Shown here: positions 28,757-38,294 of the stretch, piece after piece | Position numbering within the stretch: position 1 is the stretch's first letter | Layout of the letters: each line of letters begins with the position of its first letter | Assembly: GCF_026262505.1 (NCBI RefSeq) | Contig: NC_067205.1 | Span: 26,293,693 to 26,357,692 of the forward strand | Length of the DNA: 64,000 nt | Direction: 5' to 3' | DNA from: Trichomonas vaginalis G3 | Taxonomy: Eukaryota; Parabasalia; Trichomonadida; Trichomonadidae | Program-made: the position numbers and the translations under genes | The notes under the pieces: generated by a model | What the model was told of the DNA's origin: nothing | Seen by the model: only the letters and a program-made list of their open reading frames with translations | Databases searched by the model: none

Positions 28757-29143
28757 ATGTATGAAATGAACAATATACTCGACAAGGGTTTGAATGTAAA
28801 GCTAACGAATGAAAATATTGTTGAATTCACTGAGACAGGTGCTGTGTATAAAGATGTAGAACTACTGAACAAAAGAGCTAAGGGAAGAAGCAGGAACATG
28901 AACAAAGGGTGGAAGCCTATAAAAATTTATGTCAATGATGGCTCAGGAGGTTCAAACATAAAGTATGCAGAAAGTTATAGAGTTTATGCTCTCAAAGGTG
29001 AAAAGCCTTCATTTAAGAACAGCTATTCTAACGCATATCCTCAAAAGCTAACGGATGGGGAAGTGGATGATATGAATGACAGCAAAATATTAACAGAAAT
29101 GGCGACAGAGATGCATGGAATTTGTTTACCATCAGTCAATTGA
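28757..29143 (+). CDS. Mav1 128-residue protein, unknown
   Basis: From the ATG at 28757: MYEMNNILDKGLNVKLTNEN, a basic patch (NKRAKGRSRNMNKGWKPIK), a Gly/Ser loop (NDGSGGSN), and a C-terminus without special features. It ends 10 bp from the convergent ATPase gene. Not recognised. Confidence 0.5.
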   Translation: MYEMNNILDKGLNVKLTNENIVEFTETGAVYKDVELLNKRAKGRSRNMNKGWKPIKIYVNDGSGGSNIKYAESYRVYALKGEKPSFKNSYSNAYPQKLTDGEVDDMNDSKILTEMATEMHGICLPSVN

Positions 29144-29153
29144 AGGTTAAACT

Positions 29154-30041
29154 TTAAAATAATGTTGGTCGTTCCCATGGAATATTTTTGACTTTAATGG
29201 TATTAGTCATGATATGAATCTCAAGGTATGAACGAGGAGAGATGAGAGACTTATATGCTTCCCAAATTTCTTCAAAAGGTAATGTTATACCTGACTGTTT
29301 CCAAATGAGTTCAATATCATAGCGTGAGAAACCTTGAAAGATAACGAAGTCAGTTATGAGACGTTTAATGTTTAAAGCTAAAAACCTCCATGTTTGCATA
29401 AGTATTGCTACAGTTAAGTGGTAATGTCTGACTTTAGTAATGATGTTAGCTAATGGTGAGTCTGGTTTTGACACTAAACCTTTACCAGCGAAATCATCAC
29501 AAACGAGCAGAGTGTTTGAAGGATATTTTTTGAAGGGGTATTTTGAAAGTTTTGATAGAATGTAGTTTGTCAGTCGTTTCATATCGTAAACTCCTGAGTA
29601 TTGACGTAAGTGGTGTTTGTCAATAATTCTTTCCATCTCCTCAGAAGTCTTTTGCATTCCTGACTGTATAAATTCAACGATGGCATAATATTTTCTCTTA
29701 CGTCGAATGTAACGTTGAAGAAATTCAATGAGTTCACTGTCTGGAACTTTAACGACAGAGGCTTGAACTTTTGACATAAATGTTTTCGCTGTTGAGTCCA
29801 TAGAGTCTGAAGTTGCTGATATAATGATTTGGTCATAGTAAGAGTCGTTTCCTAAACGCTCTGTTATGAGTATATGACGAATTAAATTAAATGTCTTACC
29901 TGAGCCCATCTTTCCACAATAGAAATAAACACCATTTGAACAGAACTCATAGTCCTTACTGAAAGGAAGAATGAGAGAACTGTTGAGCTTTTCACTGCTT
30001 TCATTCATGTCTTCATCTACGTCATGTATTAAATGCTTCAT
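29154..30041 (-). CDS. Genome-packaging ATPase (FtsK/HerA, A32-like), Mav1
   Basis: A 295-residue P-loop ATPase: Walker A GKMGSGKT (43-50), Walker B TLLVCDDF (177-184) and a sensor-type LMQTWRF (214-220). Size and motif spacing match the Polinton/NCLDV A32-type ATPases that pump DNA into capsids. It shares a bidirectional promoter with the 30058-30939 gene (16 bp between starts), a candidate virion protein, which fits a late or assembly role. Confidence 0.88.
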   Translation of the reverse strand: MKHLIHDVDEDMNESSEKLNSSLILPFSKDYEFCSNGVYFYCGKMGSGKTFNLIRHILITERLGNDSYYDQIIISATSDSMDSTAKTFMSKVQASVVKVPDSELIEFLQRYIRRKRKYYAIVEFIQSGMQKTSEEMERIIDKHHLRQYSGVYDMKRLTNYILSKLSKYPFKKYPSNTLLVCDDFAGKGLVSKPDSPLANIITKVRHYHLTVAILMQTWRFLALNIKRLITDFVIFQGFSRYDIELIWKQSGITLPFEEIWEAYKSLISPRSYLEIHIMTNTIKVKNIPWERPTLF

Positions 30042-30048
30042 TTTATCT
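30040..30048 (+). promoter_or_regulatory. ATTTTATCT motif between divergent ATPase and virion-protein genes
   Basis: Only 16 bp separate the two ATGs (30041 minus, 30058 plus). The spacer is essentially ATTTTATCT, a variant of the motif seen before other Maverick genes. Confidence 0.45.
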
Positions 30049-30057
30049 CCATTAAAA

Positions 30058-30939
30058 ATGCAAGTCAGAAATATTCAGAACATAGCACCGAGTCTAACTG
30101 ACAAGAGTATAAAGATATACTATGAACATGTTATGATGAAACCAACCAAAATTCAAGAAAGTCAGTATACTTATGAATATCCAAGACACTGGATAGAGTA
30201 TGTAGGAGGTGAGAAAGCTATTGAAATCAGACAGGTTCGAAGTATTCCAGCAGGAAGAACAATATTATTGAAGAACTTTAATGTTTTGAGATATAATGAT
30301 GAAACAAAGAAGCAAGATAGTTTCCCTGTTGCTGTGTATGTGAACCTAGACACAGGAGATGACATGAAAGTTTTTAACACAAAGCTTCAAACGGTAGTGA
30401 GAGAACAACTTACTGCGGAAGGACATCCATTACCTTCAGAAGTTACCATAGCATATAATTTTGAAACAAACTCAATAGATTTTAAAGTCATCTCTGCAAA
30501 GAAGTCAGGTTTTACATTTAATGAAGCAGATGTATATTCGAATGAAAACTTCAAAGCTATTGCATGGTTAGATAATGACGATTGCTTTAAGAAAATATTT
30601 AAATACAGTGACTCAACGATGTCAATAGATGACCTTCGTGGAATGTTACCATCGACGTTTACAGTAGAAGGTTCAGCAGGATTGCTTACAAGATTGTCAA
30701 TTGGTGGTATTTGGTCTCGTGAGAACATTGTTATAAAATCCAGTATAAGTGAATTTGCTGAAGAATCTATATTATGTCTTTCAAACTACATGTATTCGCC
30801 GCCGAAGCATTATAGTATAACAAACTTTGTCAGTAAGTTTAACATAAGACTTGTCGAACCTTCTTCAATGAAAGATGTTGTGCTACCAAAAGACGGAAAG
30901 GATGGACTCATTATTGAGATGATTTTAATAGCATATTAA
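30058..30939 (+). CDS. Candidate minor capsid (penton-like) protein, Mav1
   Basis: From the ATG at 30058, 293 residues. The N-terminal motif YTYEYPRHWIEYVGGEKAIEI is shared with 15264-15767 and with a Mav2 remnant (57027-57864). The body is beta-rich and the C-terminus is hydrophobic (LIIEMILIAY). Polintons encode a single-jelly-roll penton protein next to the ATPase, and length and place fit that role. I cannot confirm the fold by eye. It is followed without a gap by 30940-31164. Confidence 0.55.
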   Translation: MQVRNIQNIAPSLTDKSIKIYYEHVMMKPTKIQESQYTYEYPRHWIEYVGGEKAIEIRQVRSIPAGRTILLKNFNVLRYNDETKKQDSFPVAVYVNLDTGDDMKVFNTKLQTVVREQLTAEGHPLPSEVTIAYNFETNSIDFKVISAKKSGFTFNEADVYSNENFKAIAWLDNDDCFKKIFKYSDSTMSIDDLRGMLPSTFTVEGSAGLLTRLSIGGIWSRENIVIKSSISEFAEESILCLSNYMYSPPKHYSITNFVSKFNIRLVEPSSMKDVVLPKDGKDGLIIEMILIAY

Positions 30940-31164
30940 ATGAGCTTGTTCTTGAAGGTCATTCATGATGAAATAACTGTTGTAGAAGATGTTAGCAATT
31001 GTTCAGATATTTTGAAGCGAATAGATGAGATAAGAAATAAGTTAGATAGACCGCAAAGCGGTGAGGGCGAAGCCCGTGAGAACGCTTATGTTTCATTGAC
31101 TTTCTCCAGTAACGAGAACTTTTATGAGATAATATTGAAGAGAGATGATTTTAATATGGGGTAA
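30940..31164 (+). CDS. Mav1 74-residue protein, unknown
   Basis: Starts immediately after the previous stop and ends immediately before the next ATG (31165), so three genes are packed without spacers. Sequence MSLFLKVIHDEITVVEDVSN, then DEIRNKLDRPQSGEGEAREN. The PQSGEGEA stretch is encoded by a twin mini-hairpin repeat. No family seen. Confidence 0.5.
   Translation: MSLFLKVIHDEITVVEDVSNCSDILKRIDEIRNKLDRPQSGEGEARENAYVSLTFSSNENFYEIILKRDDFNMG
31050..31075 (+). repeat. Twin mini-hairpin repeat inside a small gene
   Basis: ACCGC-AAA-GCGGT, spacer GA, GGGC-GAA-GCCC. In frame it encodes P-Q-S-G-E-G-E-A, the same frame and residue pattern as in PolB. Confidence 0.75.
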
Positions 31165-31692
31165 ATGGTAGCTTGGGCAGCTTTAGGCGCAATGGGAACA
31201 AAAGCATTAGCATTTGGAGCAAAAGCACTTGGAGCTTATGACGCAGTAAATAAAATGAGTGGAGGAAGGGTTTCGAAGACATTAGATGCAAATAAAGGAA
31301 AGATTGGAGGCTGGGTTGCAAAGAAGTTAAGATTAAATAAAATAGGGCTCATAAATAAAGCATCCAATTTGGTTGCGACTGAGTCAGAAAATGCTTTAGG
31401 AAAGGACGATGAGTTTGCAAAACACGTAAAAGACTTTAATGACCAGATGAAAGGTGAAACAATGCATTTAAATAGAGTCGATGGAACTAAAGAAAATGTT
31501 TCTTCTCCACCAGCGGTTTATCCATACGGACCTTATGGAATGTATGGAAACCCTTATGAACGACCATTTGACCCATTGACTGGTGGAAGTAATTGGTATC
31601 ATTATGGACGAAGAAGAAAGACAGTCAAGTTGGAGACAGATGTTAAGAAAGCAACTAAAAAGAAACCAAGGAAGAGAGTTATAAAGCAATGA
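31165..31692 (+). CDS. Mav1 basic protein with amphipathic N-terminus
   Basis: A 175-residue protein: Ala/Gly-rich hydrophobic helices at the start (MVAWAALGAMGTKALAFGAK), a helical middle, a Pro/Tyr/Gly segment (YPYGPYGMYGNPYERPFD) and a Lys/Arg-rich tail (KKPRKRVIKQ). It may bind membrane at one end and DNA at the other, like small core or lytic proteins of adenovirus-type capsids. This is inference from composition only. A comparable small gene lies in Mav2 (60645-61046). Confidence 0.5.
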   Translation: MVAWAALGAMGTKALAFGAKALGAYDAVNKMSGGRVSKTLDANKGKIGGWVAKKLRLNKIGLINKASNLVATESENALGKDDEFAKHVKDFNDQMKGETMHLNRVDGTKENVSSPPAVYPYGPYGMYGNPYERPFDPLTGGSNWYHYGRRRKTVKLETDVKKATKKKPRKRVIKQ

Positions 31693-31824
31693 ATTCAACA
31701 GGGTGAAAAACCGGGTGAAAAAAGAGGTGAGATTTCACCAATTCACCTAAATTTATTTTTGTGCTATGTTTTCATACGTGTGGGAGTGGTGATATCATTA
31801 ATTTTTAAGTTTATTTTTATATAA

Positions 31825-32145
31825 ATGAAGAAAACTATTGAGATAACAAACTACAACGGTCATGAGTTCAAGAATGTGTTCTTCGTTCCTCGTGAAAATA
31901 CATTCTATCAGATACGAGGGAGAAAAGGTAAAGTTAGTTTGAGCGTTTATGACTACAAGCATAATGGAAAGTTTATACAAGCATATGATACAAACGGTAA
32001 GCGTGTTTCATTAGCTTTGTCAAAACTTACTAACATTTATTTTGACAGTGATTTTGACCTATATGAAGAAGAAAGTGAGTCAGAAGATTATGAGCTGTTA
32101 TATGAAGCACAGCAATGGGAGGAGTTGCAATACTTTTGTAAGTGA
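31825..32145 (+). CDS. Small acidic TIR-encoded protein, right copy
   Basis: A 106-residue frame lying wholly in the TIR: MKKTIEITNYNGHEFKNVFF, then QIRGRKGKVSLSVYDYK, a conserved core, an acidic run (YEEESESEDYE) and EAQQWEELQYFCK. It is therefore present at both ends of Mav1, which is unusual for a Polinton TIR. Function unknown. TTTATTTTTATATAA precedes the ATG. Confidence 0.55.
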   Translation: MKKTIEITNYNGHEFKNVFFVPRENTFYQIRGRKGKVSLSVYDYKHNGKFIQAYDTNGKRVSLALSKLTNIYFDSDFDLYEEESESEDYELLYEAQQWEELQYFCK

Positions 32146-32269
32146 GAACGTTTATTTTTTACATTAGTGAGGTGAAGTGGTTGGTGGCTTTGTAAATATT
32201 TAAGGTTAAGTTATTGTTGTCGTTTGTGTTGTAAAATATACGTTAACGGTTTTGTAAAGTGTCAAATTC

Positions 32270-32318
32270 ACATAACAAGGGTAAGGTGGAACGCAGTGCC
32301 GCCGTACCCTTGTTATGT
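32270..32318. repeat. Terminal hairpin, Mav1 right end
   Basis: ACATAACAAGGGT (32270-32282) pairs perfectly with ACCCTTGTTATGT (32306-32318), enclosing a second GC-rich stem and a loop with CGCAGT. Same position and length as the left hairpin, but the outer stem sequence differs. Confidence 0.75.
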
Positions 32319-32325
32319 ATACTAA

Positions 32326-32770
32326 CTTATGAACTTTTGATGGAAATATGCAAATTTAAAATAATAAAGAAAGCCGCGAGCGAAGCGATCGGCTTAGTTC
32401 GAAGATTTTGATTCAAATCTTTGCTTATATTCCTTAAATTCTTTATGAAACTCGCAACAGTTCCATAAAAAATTTTAAATTCTAAACTGTCGAAATTACC
32501 GATCGGTAATCACACGCTTCACGGGTGTGTCACTTTTTACAGGCCTGTCACTTTTAGTTAAAATTACCCCTACTCAAATATTTTATGTATTAACATAGTA
32601 AATTTCCTAATTATTTTTTCTTCTTGGGAAATTTTTTGAATTCGAATAGAAAATTCAATAAATTGAAATTGGGTTGAAAGAATTCTCCATATTAACTTGT
32701 CATATATTTCAGATCATATAAATTAAGTTAATTAAATTTTTTAAAAACCTTAATAGGATAAAAAAATTTA
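32326..32770. other. Flank right of Mav1
   Basis: No gene, and no continuation of the SLC35 protein is recognisable. It holds a hairpin AAGCCG/CGGCTT (32371-32395), a palindrome TTACCGATCGGTAA (about 32497-32510) and two TCACTTTT-like initiators near 32527-32560 with no gene behind them. Confidence 0.4.
32760..32770 (+). repeat. 11-bp target-site duplication, left
   Basis: AAAAAAATTTA directly before TGTTATAG, repeated exactly at 36670-36680 after CTATAACA. Low complexity weakens it somewhat, but both copies abut the terminal repeats precisely. Confidence 0.6.
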
Positions 32771-33328
32771 TGTTATAGACCGAAAATAGATTTTTTCGGC
32801 TTTCTCTTCAAATAATTGAAAGAATGATACTATTATAGGTTTATTATATTATATAGCATATAATCATGCTATAGCCGAAAATTATAAGTTTTGAGAAGAT
32901 TGAATATAACACAAATAAATTTGAATGTAAGTTAAATTGCTTGTTGTTTTTAATAGCTATTTAATGAGAAATCCAATATTGCAAAATTCAAATTGAATGA
33001 TTGAAAGAACAGAAAAAGTCGTTCTTTTCAATTTCGAATATGTTTCATTGTATTTATAATTATATGGCAAATAAGATATTTAAACTTGATTTTTGAAGGA
33101 AAATTCACAAAATTGAATAAATTCAAATAATTTTTATTCAAAATAAACTAGTTATTTGAGTTTAATACTAATTATCTATTCAAACTACAAAGTTTGTAAT
33201 TTAAAATATTTTGTGAGATCAGATTGAATTAATTCAAGGTTCTTTTCAATTAATATTAATGACCATATTACGCATTTTCGAACATTCTAAACCAAATATA
33301 TAAAAATGGGAGACGAATGTTAAATTTG

Positions 33329-34278
33329 CTAGACATGGGGGAGTTGTCTGCAAAGTTTTAGCTCTTATCTCTAACAAAAAATTAATTTTTTAAAAAATGA
33401 CCGAATACGTTTCACAGCGAGAAAAAAATAAAAGGCAAGATAGAATTTTCTAGACATAAAGAAGTTGTTTACCGAGTTTTAGCTCTTATCTCTAACAAAA
33501 AATTAATTTTTAAAAAAATGACCGAATACGTTTCACAGCGAGAAAAAAAATAAAAGGCAAGATAGAATTTTCTAGACATAAAGAAGTTGTTTACCGAGTT
33601 TTAGCTCTTATCTCTAACAAAAATTAATTTTTAAAAAAATGACCGAATACGTTTCACAGCGAGAAAAAAATAAAAGGCAAGATAGAATTTTCTAGACATA
33701 AAGAAGTTGTTTACCGAGTTTTAGCTCTTATCTCTAACAAAAAATTAATTTTTAAAAAAATGACCGAATACGTTTCACAGCGAGAAAAAATAAAAGGCAA
33801 GATAGAATTTTCTAGACATAAAGAAGTTGTTTACCGAGTTTTAGCTCTTATCTCTAACAAAAAATTAATTTTTAAAAAAATGACCGAATACGTTTCACAG
33901 CGAGAAAAAAATAAAAGGCAAGATAGAATTTTCTAGACATAAAGAAGTTGTTTACCGAGTTTTAGCTCTTATCTCTAACAAAAAATTAATTTTTAAAAAA
34001 ATGACCGAATACGTTTCACAGCGAGAAAAAAATAAAAGGCAAGATAGAATTTTCTAGACATAAAGAAGTTGTTTACCGAGTTTTAGCTCTTATCTCTAAC
34101 AAAAAATTAATTTTTAAAAAAATGACCGAATACGTTTCACAGCGAGAAAAAAATAAAAGGCAAGATAGAATTTTCTAGACATAAAGAAGTTGTTTACCGA
34201 GTTTTAGCTCTTATCTCTAAAAAAAATTAATTTTTAAAAAAATGACCGAATACGTTTCACAGCGAGAAAAAAATAAAA
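33329..34278. repeat. 120-bp tandem repeats, left arm (about 8 units)
   Basis: Units marked by CTAGACATAAAGAAGTTG recur at about 33450, 33572, 33692, 33812, 33933, 34054 and 34175, with a diverged outer unit at 33329. Each contains TTTTAGCTCTTATCTCTAAC and GACCGAATACGTTTCACAGC. They differ mainly in A-run length, so they expanded recently. Confidence 0.9.
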
Positions 34279-34456
34279 CTGTACACTGATTTTCATTTTC
34301 ATTTCCAGTCACTTTACTTATTATTTTTTCTTTTTTTTTCATTTTAATTATAAATTATTTCATAATACGTTTATTTACGTTACCATTTTCTTTATTCTTT
34401 TGAATTCCATACTAGACACTTATAGAATATTTTGATTGTTAACGTACTTCATTAGA

Positions 34457-34786
34457 ATGAATCCTTACAAAGGGTATGTCGATCGAATTTACCTAATTGG
34501 TATTTCCAATCAGATTGAAGAAGGTAAAATGACATGGGAAGAAGCTTGCACCCATGTTCCCATCGCCCCAACCCTTCAATCAAATGATTTCAAATATTTA
34601 GATGTTTCAAAATCTTTTTTACAAAATCAATTTAGCTTACAGAATATCCCATTGCCTAAAGGCAAGAAAGGTCGTAGGGTCAATCCCTACGACCAAATCA
34701 AAGCTCTTGCTGTGATACATGACCACTGGGCCTTTCCCTGTGGTCAAAACAAAACAATGGAAACGTTTGAAATTACAACAAATTGA
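34457..34786 (+). pseudogene. IS481-like transposase, N-terminal frame
   Basis: From the ATG at 34457: MNPYKGYVDRIYLIGISNQI, a helix-turn-helix-like region and GKKGRRVNPYDQIKALAVIH. The protein then continues in the +1 frame of the next entry. The two frames overlap at 34719-34786. This may be an ordinary frameshift or, as in some insertion sequences, a frame-switch site; no classic slippery heptamer is visible and a +1 (not -1) shift would be needed. Confidence 0.75.
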
Positions 34787-35432
34787 TGTATCTTATAGAG
34801 AAGTACGCAGATACTTCAAAGAAAATCATTTCACCAAGACGCGATTAGAGCATGCCGGGCCAGAAACAGCAGTAAGATATTGGGCGCTTTCACCCAATCT
34901 TATCTGGCACGCAGATGTTCATTATTTTAGGGGTGTTCGTGGCCAGTATATTTATGGCATAATCGACAATTTTAGCCGCAAAGTCCTAGCGTGTATACAA
35001 ATACCAGATATGCTGGCAGCGACGCCAGCGAACGTTGCGGCTTCCGCCTTCATTGAATTTGGCGCCCCTTATTGTTTCTGGACCGACAACGGTTCAGAAA
35101 ATAGGGGCGCCTTTCAAGATCTACTTGATCTTTGGGGCGTCCAATGGCGGCATACAGACTCTCATTCTCCCTACCAAAATGGGAAGATTGAGAGATTCTG
35201 GCCGACATTAGAGCGCTGCCAAAGCATTCAGGCTATTCCTGCCTTTATTTGGGAGTACAATAATAACACACCGCATGAAGATCTCCCAATTATTCCATTA
35301 ACTGGAACAAATTACACGCCAAATCAAATGTATCAGCTGAAACCGAAATACACAAATGCAGATACAGAAAGGTTGTGGCAAATATGGGATACAGATACAG
35401 GCATGACCGCTGTTGACACATTCACAGCGTAA
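34719..35432 (+). pseudogene. IS481-like transposase, catalytic DDE frame
   Basis: Carries the integrase-type core: LIWHADVHYFRG (first Asp), FWTDNGSENRGAF (second Asp) and SHSPYQNGKIERFWPTLERC (Glu), a DDE triad with the spacing of IS481/IS3/retroviral integrases. It ends at TFTA. The recognisable reading starts about VKTKQWKRLKLQQIDVSYRE, so the upstream ATG at 34719 is probably not the native start. Confidence 0.85.
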
Positions 35433-35824
35433 TAATAAACATAATTTTTTAATTTCATTTTTAACAAGTTTTTTTAAATGTATGTAATGAATAATTCATT
35501 AGAATATGATAATGCACATTGTAACAGAATAGAACAATCACCAAATTTTTTTTTGAAATTAAAAAATAAAAGTAAAAAGTATAAAGTAATCTAACCAAAA
35601 AAGATATTTAAAAGAATTTTGGAAAAAACAGAATAAGGATAATGATATTATTTTAGATACACAATCGATGTACTGAAGAATAATCCGGTAAAATGATGAT
35701 ATAAAATTAGATTATTTTACAAGTAGCTAAAAGAATAAAACTATAATATAAAATAAATGAAGTTTAATGAAACAATAAAGGTTAAATAAATAATAAAGAT
35801 TTTTTTTTATATCAGTATTGAGAA

Positions 35825-36110
35825 GAAGTAACAGCTGACACTTGGTAGACAACTTCTTTATGTCTAGAAAATTCTATCTTGCCTTTTATTTTTTTCTCGC
35901 TGTGAAACGTATTCGGTCATTTTTTTAAAAATTAATTTTTTGTTAGAGATAAGAGCTAAAACTCGGTAAACAACTTCTTTATGTCTAGAAAATTCTATCT
36001 TGCCTTTTATTTTTTTCTCGCTGTGAAACGTATTCGGTCATTTTTTTAAAAATTAATTTTTTGTTAGAGATAAGAGCTAAAACTTTGCAGACAACTCCCC
36101 CATGTCTAGC
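35825..36110. repeat. 120-bp tandem repeats, right arm (about 3 units)
   Basis: The same unit as the left array in reverse complement: one outer diverged copy, one full copy and one partial copy next to CTGACACTTGGTAGAC. The copy number is far lower than in the left arm. Confidence 0.85.
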
Positions 36111-36680
36111 AAATTTAACATTCGTCTCCCATTTTTATATATTTGGTTTAGAATGTTCGAAAATGCGTAATATGGTCATTAATATTAATTGAAAAGAACC
36201 TTGAATTAATTCAATCTGATCTCACAAAATATTTTAAATTACAAACTTTGTAGTTTGAATAGATAATTAGTATTAAACTCAAATAACTAGTTTATTTTTG
36301 AATAAAAATTATTTGAATTTATTCAATTTTGTGAATTTTCCTTCAAAAATCAAGTTTAAATATCTTATTTTGCCATATAATTATAAATACAATGAAACAT
36401 ATTCGAAATTGAAAAGAACGACTTTTTCTGTTCTTTCAATCATTCAATTTGAATTTTGCAATATTGGATTTCTCATTAAATAGCTATTAAAAACAACAAG
36501 CAATTTAACTTACATTCAAATTTATTTGTGTTATATTCAATCTTCTCAAAACTTATAATTTTCGGCTATAGCATGATTATATGCTATATAATATAATAAA
36601 CCTATAATAGTATCATTCTTTCAATTATTTGAAGAGAAAGCCGAAAAAATCTATTTTCGATCTATAACAAAAAAAATTTA

Positions 36681-38294
36681 CACTCTCTCACTTTGAAAAC
36701 GTAGAAAATGCCAATCTATTGGTATACATTTTAGTTTTGTTAAGTTTACAAAACGATTACTCTAGATTTTAAAGATTTATCAAGAATTTAGAGAATATCC
36801 TTCTCAAAACAACTTCAATAGCGAAGGATTAGTATTGAATCGGATTTGTAACATAATTATAGTACATTACAATACAATTTCTCCGACTTTTAAATATTTT
36901 TGAAATATTTACAAAATATGCTCTTTCTATCATCGATACTTTAATACAGAGCAAATTTAGTAAATGTCATCACGTTATTTTTTCATAAATCGTTTTCAAA
37001 CTTTTGAAATATTTATTTTAAACCAGTTTTCTACATTTAATATGTGAATTATATCAAAAGTAGATGGGCGATACTTGTAAATCTATTTAAACTATTAGTT
37101 TGCTATTATTGAAGAACTTTATAATTTTTTTTCTTATGTATGGAATTAAAGATAATTTTGCCGATTCCAACTGGTTTTTCTATATGAGTTAAATATGCCA
37201 AGTGAAATTGGACTTGCCAATATTGTAAATTGAAGTATGGACTATATATCGATTTTCATTGATTGATGAATAACTCGGAGTAATGTAATTGTTGATAATG
37301 AAAAATAGTTTTCAATTGCTGGTAAGGGCCAATGTATGTTCAATAGCTCCGAAAGCAAAAAATGCACGTTTAGAAAAAGACGACAACGATTAAATTACAA
37401 AATCGATAACGACGACGATTAAATTACAAAATCAATAATGACCCAGCAATTCAAGAATTTTCTCAAATACCATGAATTCTTTTGGTATTTTTTCATAACT
37501 AGTTTCAATGGGGATATCATTGCAATCATTCAGATTCAAAATAAAATAAAAAAAGATAAAAATAAAGTACTGAATAATTAAATAGTCCATACTTTAATTA
37601 ATTACCATCCATTTAAAGTATATTCATGAAATTGTTTGGAATAATGAGCCAGTTAAGAAAAAAAATATTGATTGCTTCAATTTATAAGATTATATAATAA
37701 CAATATATGATATTTGGTAATCTGAAAAAACGCGATTAATTATTATGCTGATAGATAGAAAAATTTGAAAAATTTTTCAATTATTGAAAGTTTTTTCAAT
37801 CATCGCAATTAGAATGAAGTTTATTTAATTGCAAATAACATTTCAAAGAAGTTTAGAGACTGTGACTATAAATTGAGAGAACTATTTTTTTTTCTGAACA
37901 TTTTTTGTTATTTTAAAAAGTGAATGATGTCGAAAATTTATTTATGAAAATATTAACAAGTACCAAATAAGAAACCAATAAAGTTGTTTTCAAAATAAAA
38001 TTGAATGTATGCTAAATGGCCGTATTTTTAGGTTTTCCAAACTATCGAATGTAAAGCTGTTTTGCATTAAATTTATCATGAAATGGGGAAGATCATGAAC
38101 GTAGGGATTTTCAGACATCCTTTGAAATGTATCAAAATTTATTGAGATTGAAGATATCTCAAAATTTAACTCGCAAAATCGTTCTTTATTTTGTTCCTAT
38201 AGGAAAGCAGTTACTATTTGAAATATAGAATATTTCCTTCACAAAAATTTCAAAGTAACCGCTTTAATTAAATTATACCATATTTATACTGATA
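36681..38294. other. Intergenic, no feature seen
   Basis: 1.6 kb of AT-rich sequence with no frame longer than about 60 codons that looks coding and no repeats beyond a short GACGACGATTAAATTACAAAATC direct repeat near 37380-37430. Confidence 0.45.

Larger units (their letters stand above)
11440..32325. mobile_element. Maverick/Polinton element Mav1, 20.9 kb
   Basis: The ends are TTAGTATACAT (11440) and ATGTATACTAA (32325), with inverted terminal repeats of about 0.63 kb. Contents between them: probable double-jelly-roll capsid protein, protein-primed PolB, retroviral-type integrase, FtsK/HerA-type packaging ATPase, fibre proteins, KilA-N proteins and small virion-like proteins, the hallmark set of Polintons. 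I did not recognise a maturation protease. Most frames are long and open, so the copy looks young and nearly whole, with roughly four or five interrupted genes. It sits in a mariner (CAAGAG duplication). Confidence 0.92.
31702..32325. repeat. Mav1 right terminal inverted repeat
   Basis: Reverse-complement partner of 11440-12078. It contains the better-preserved copy of the small TIR gene and the right terminal hairpin. Confidence 0.8.
32771..36669 (+). mobile_element. IS481-like DNA transposon with long inverted repeats
   Basis: 3,899 bp from TGTTATAGACCGAAAATAG to its reverse complement, flanked by AAAAAAATTTA on both sides. Both arms hold about 0.6 kb of unique inverted repeat, then a tandem array of 120-bp units with about eight copies on the left and about three on the right, around a 1.5-kb centre with a DDE transposase of the IS481/integrase type. 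Eukaryotic IS481-like transposons have been reported from Trichomonas. The family call rests on the transposase core and the TG...CA ends. Confidence 0.8.

Noticed and set aside
32497-32560. A promoter or Maverick terminus in the flank (palindrome TTACCGATCGGTAA, two TCACTTTT sites)
   Set aside because: No gene follows and no repeat partner was found. It resembles the sites before 55438 only weakly.
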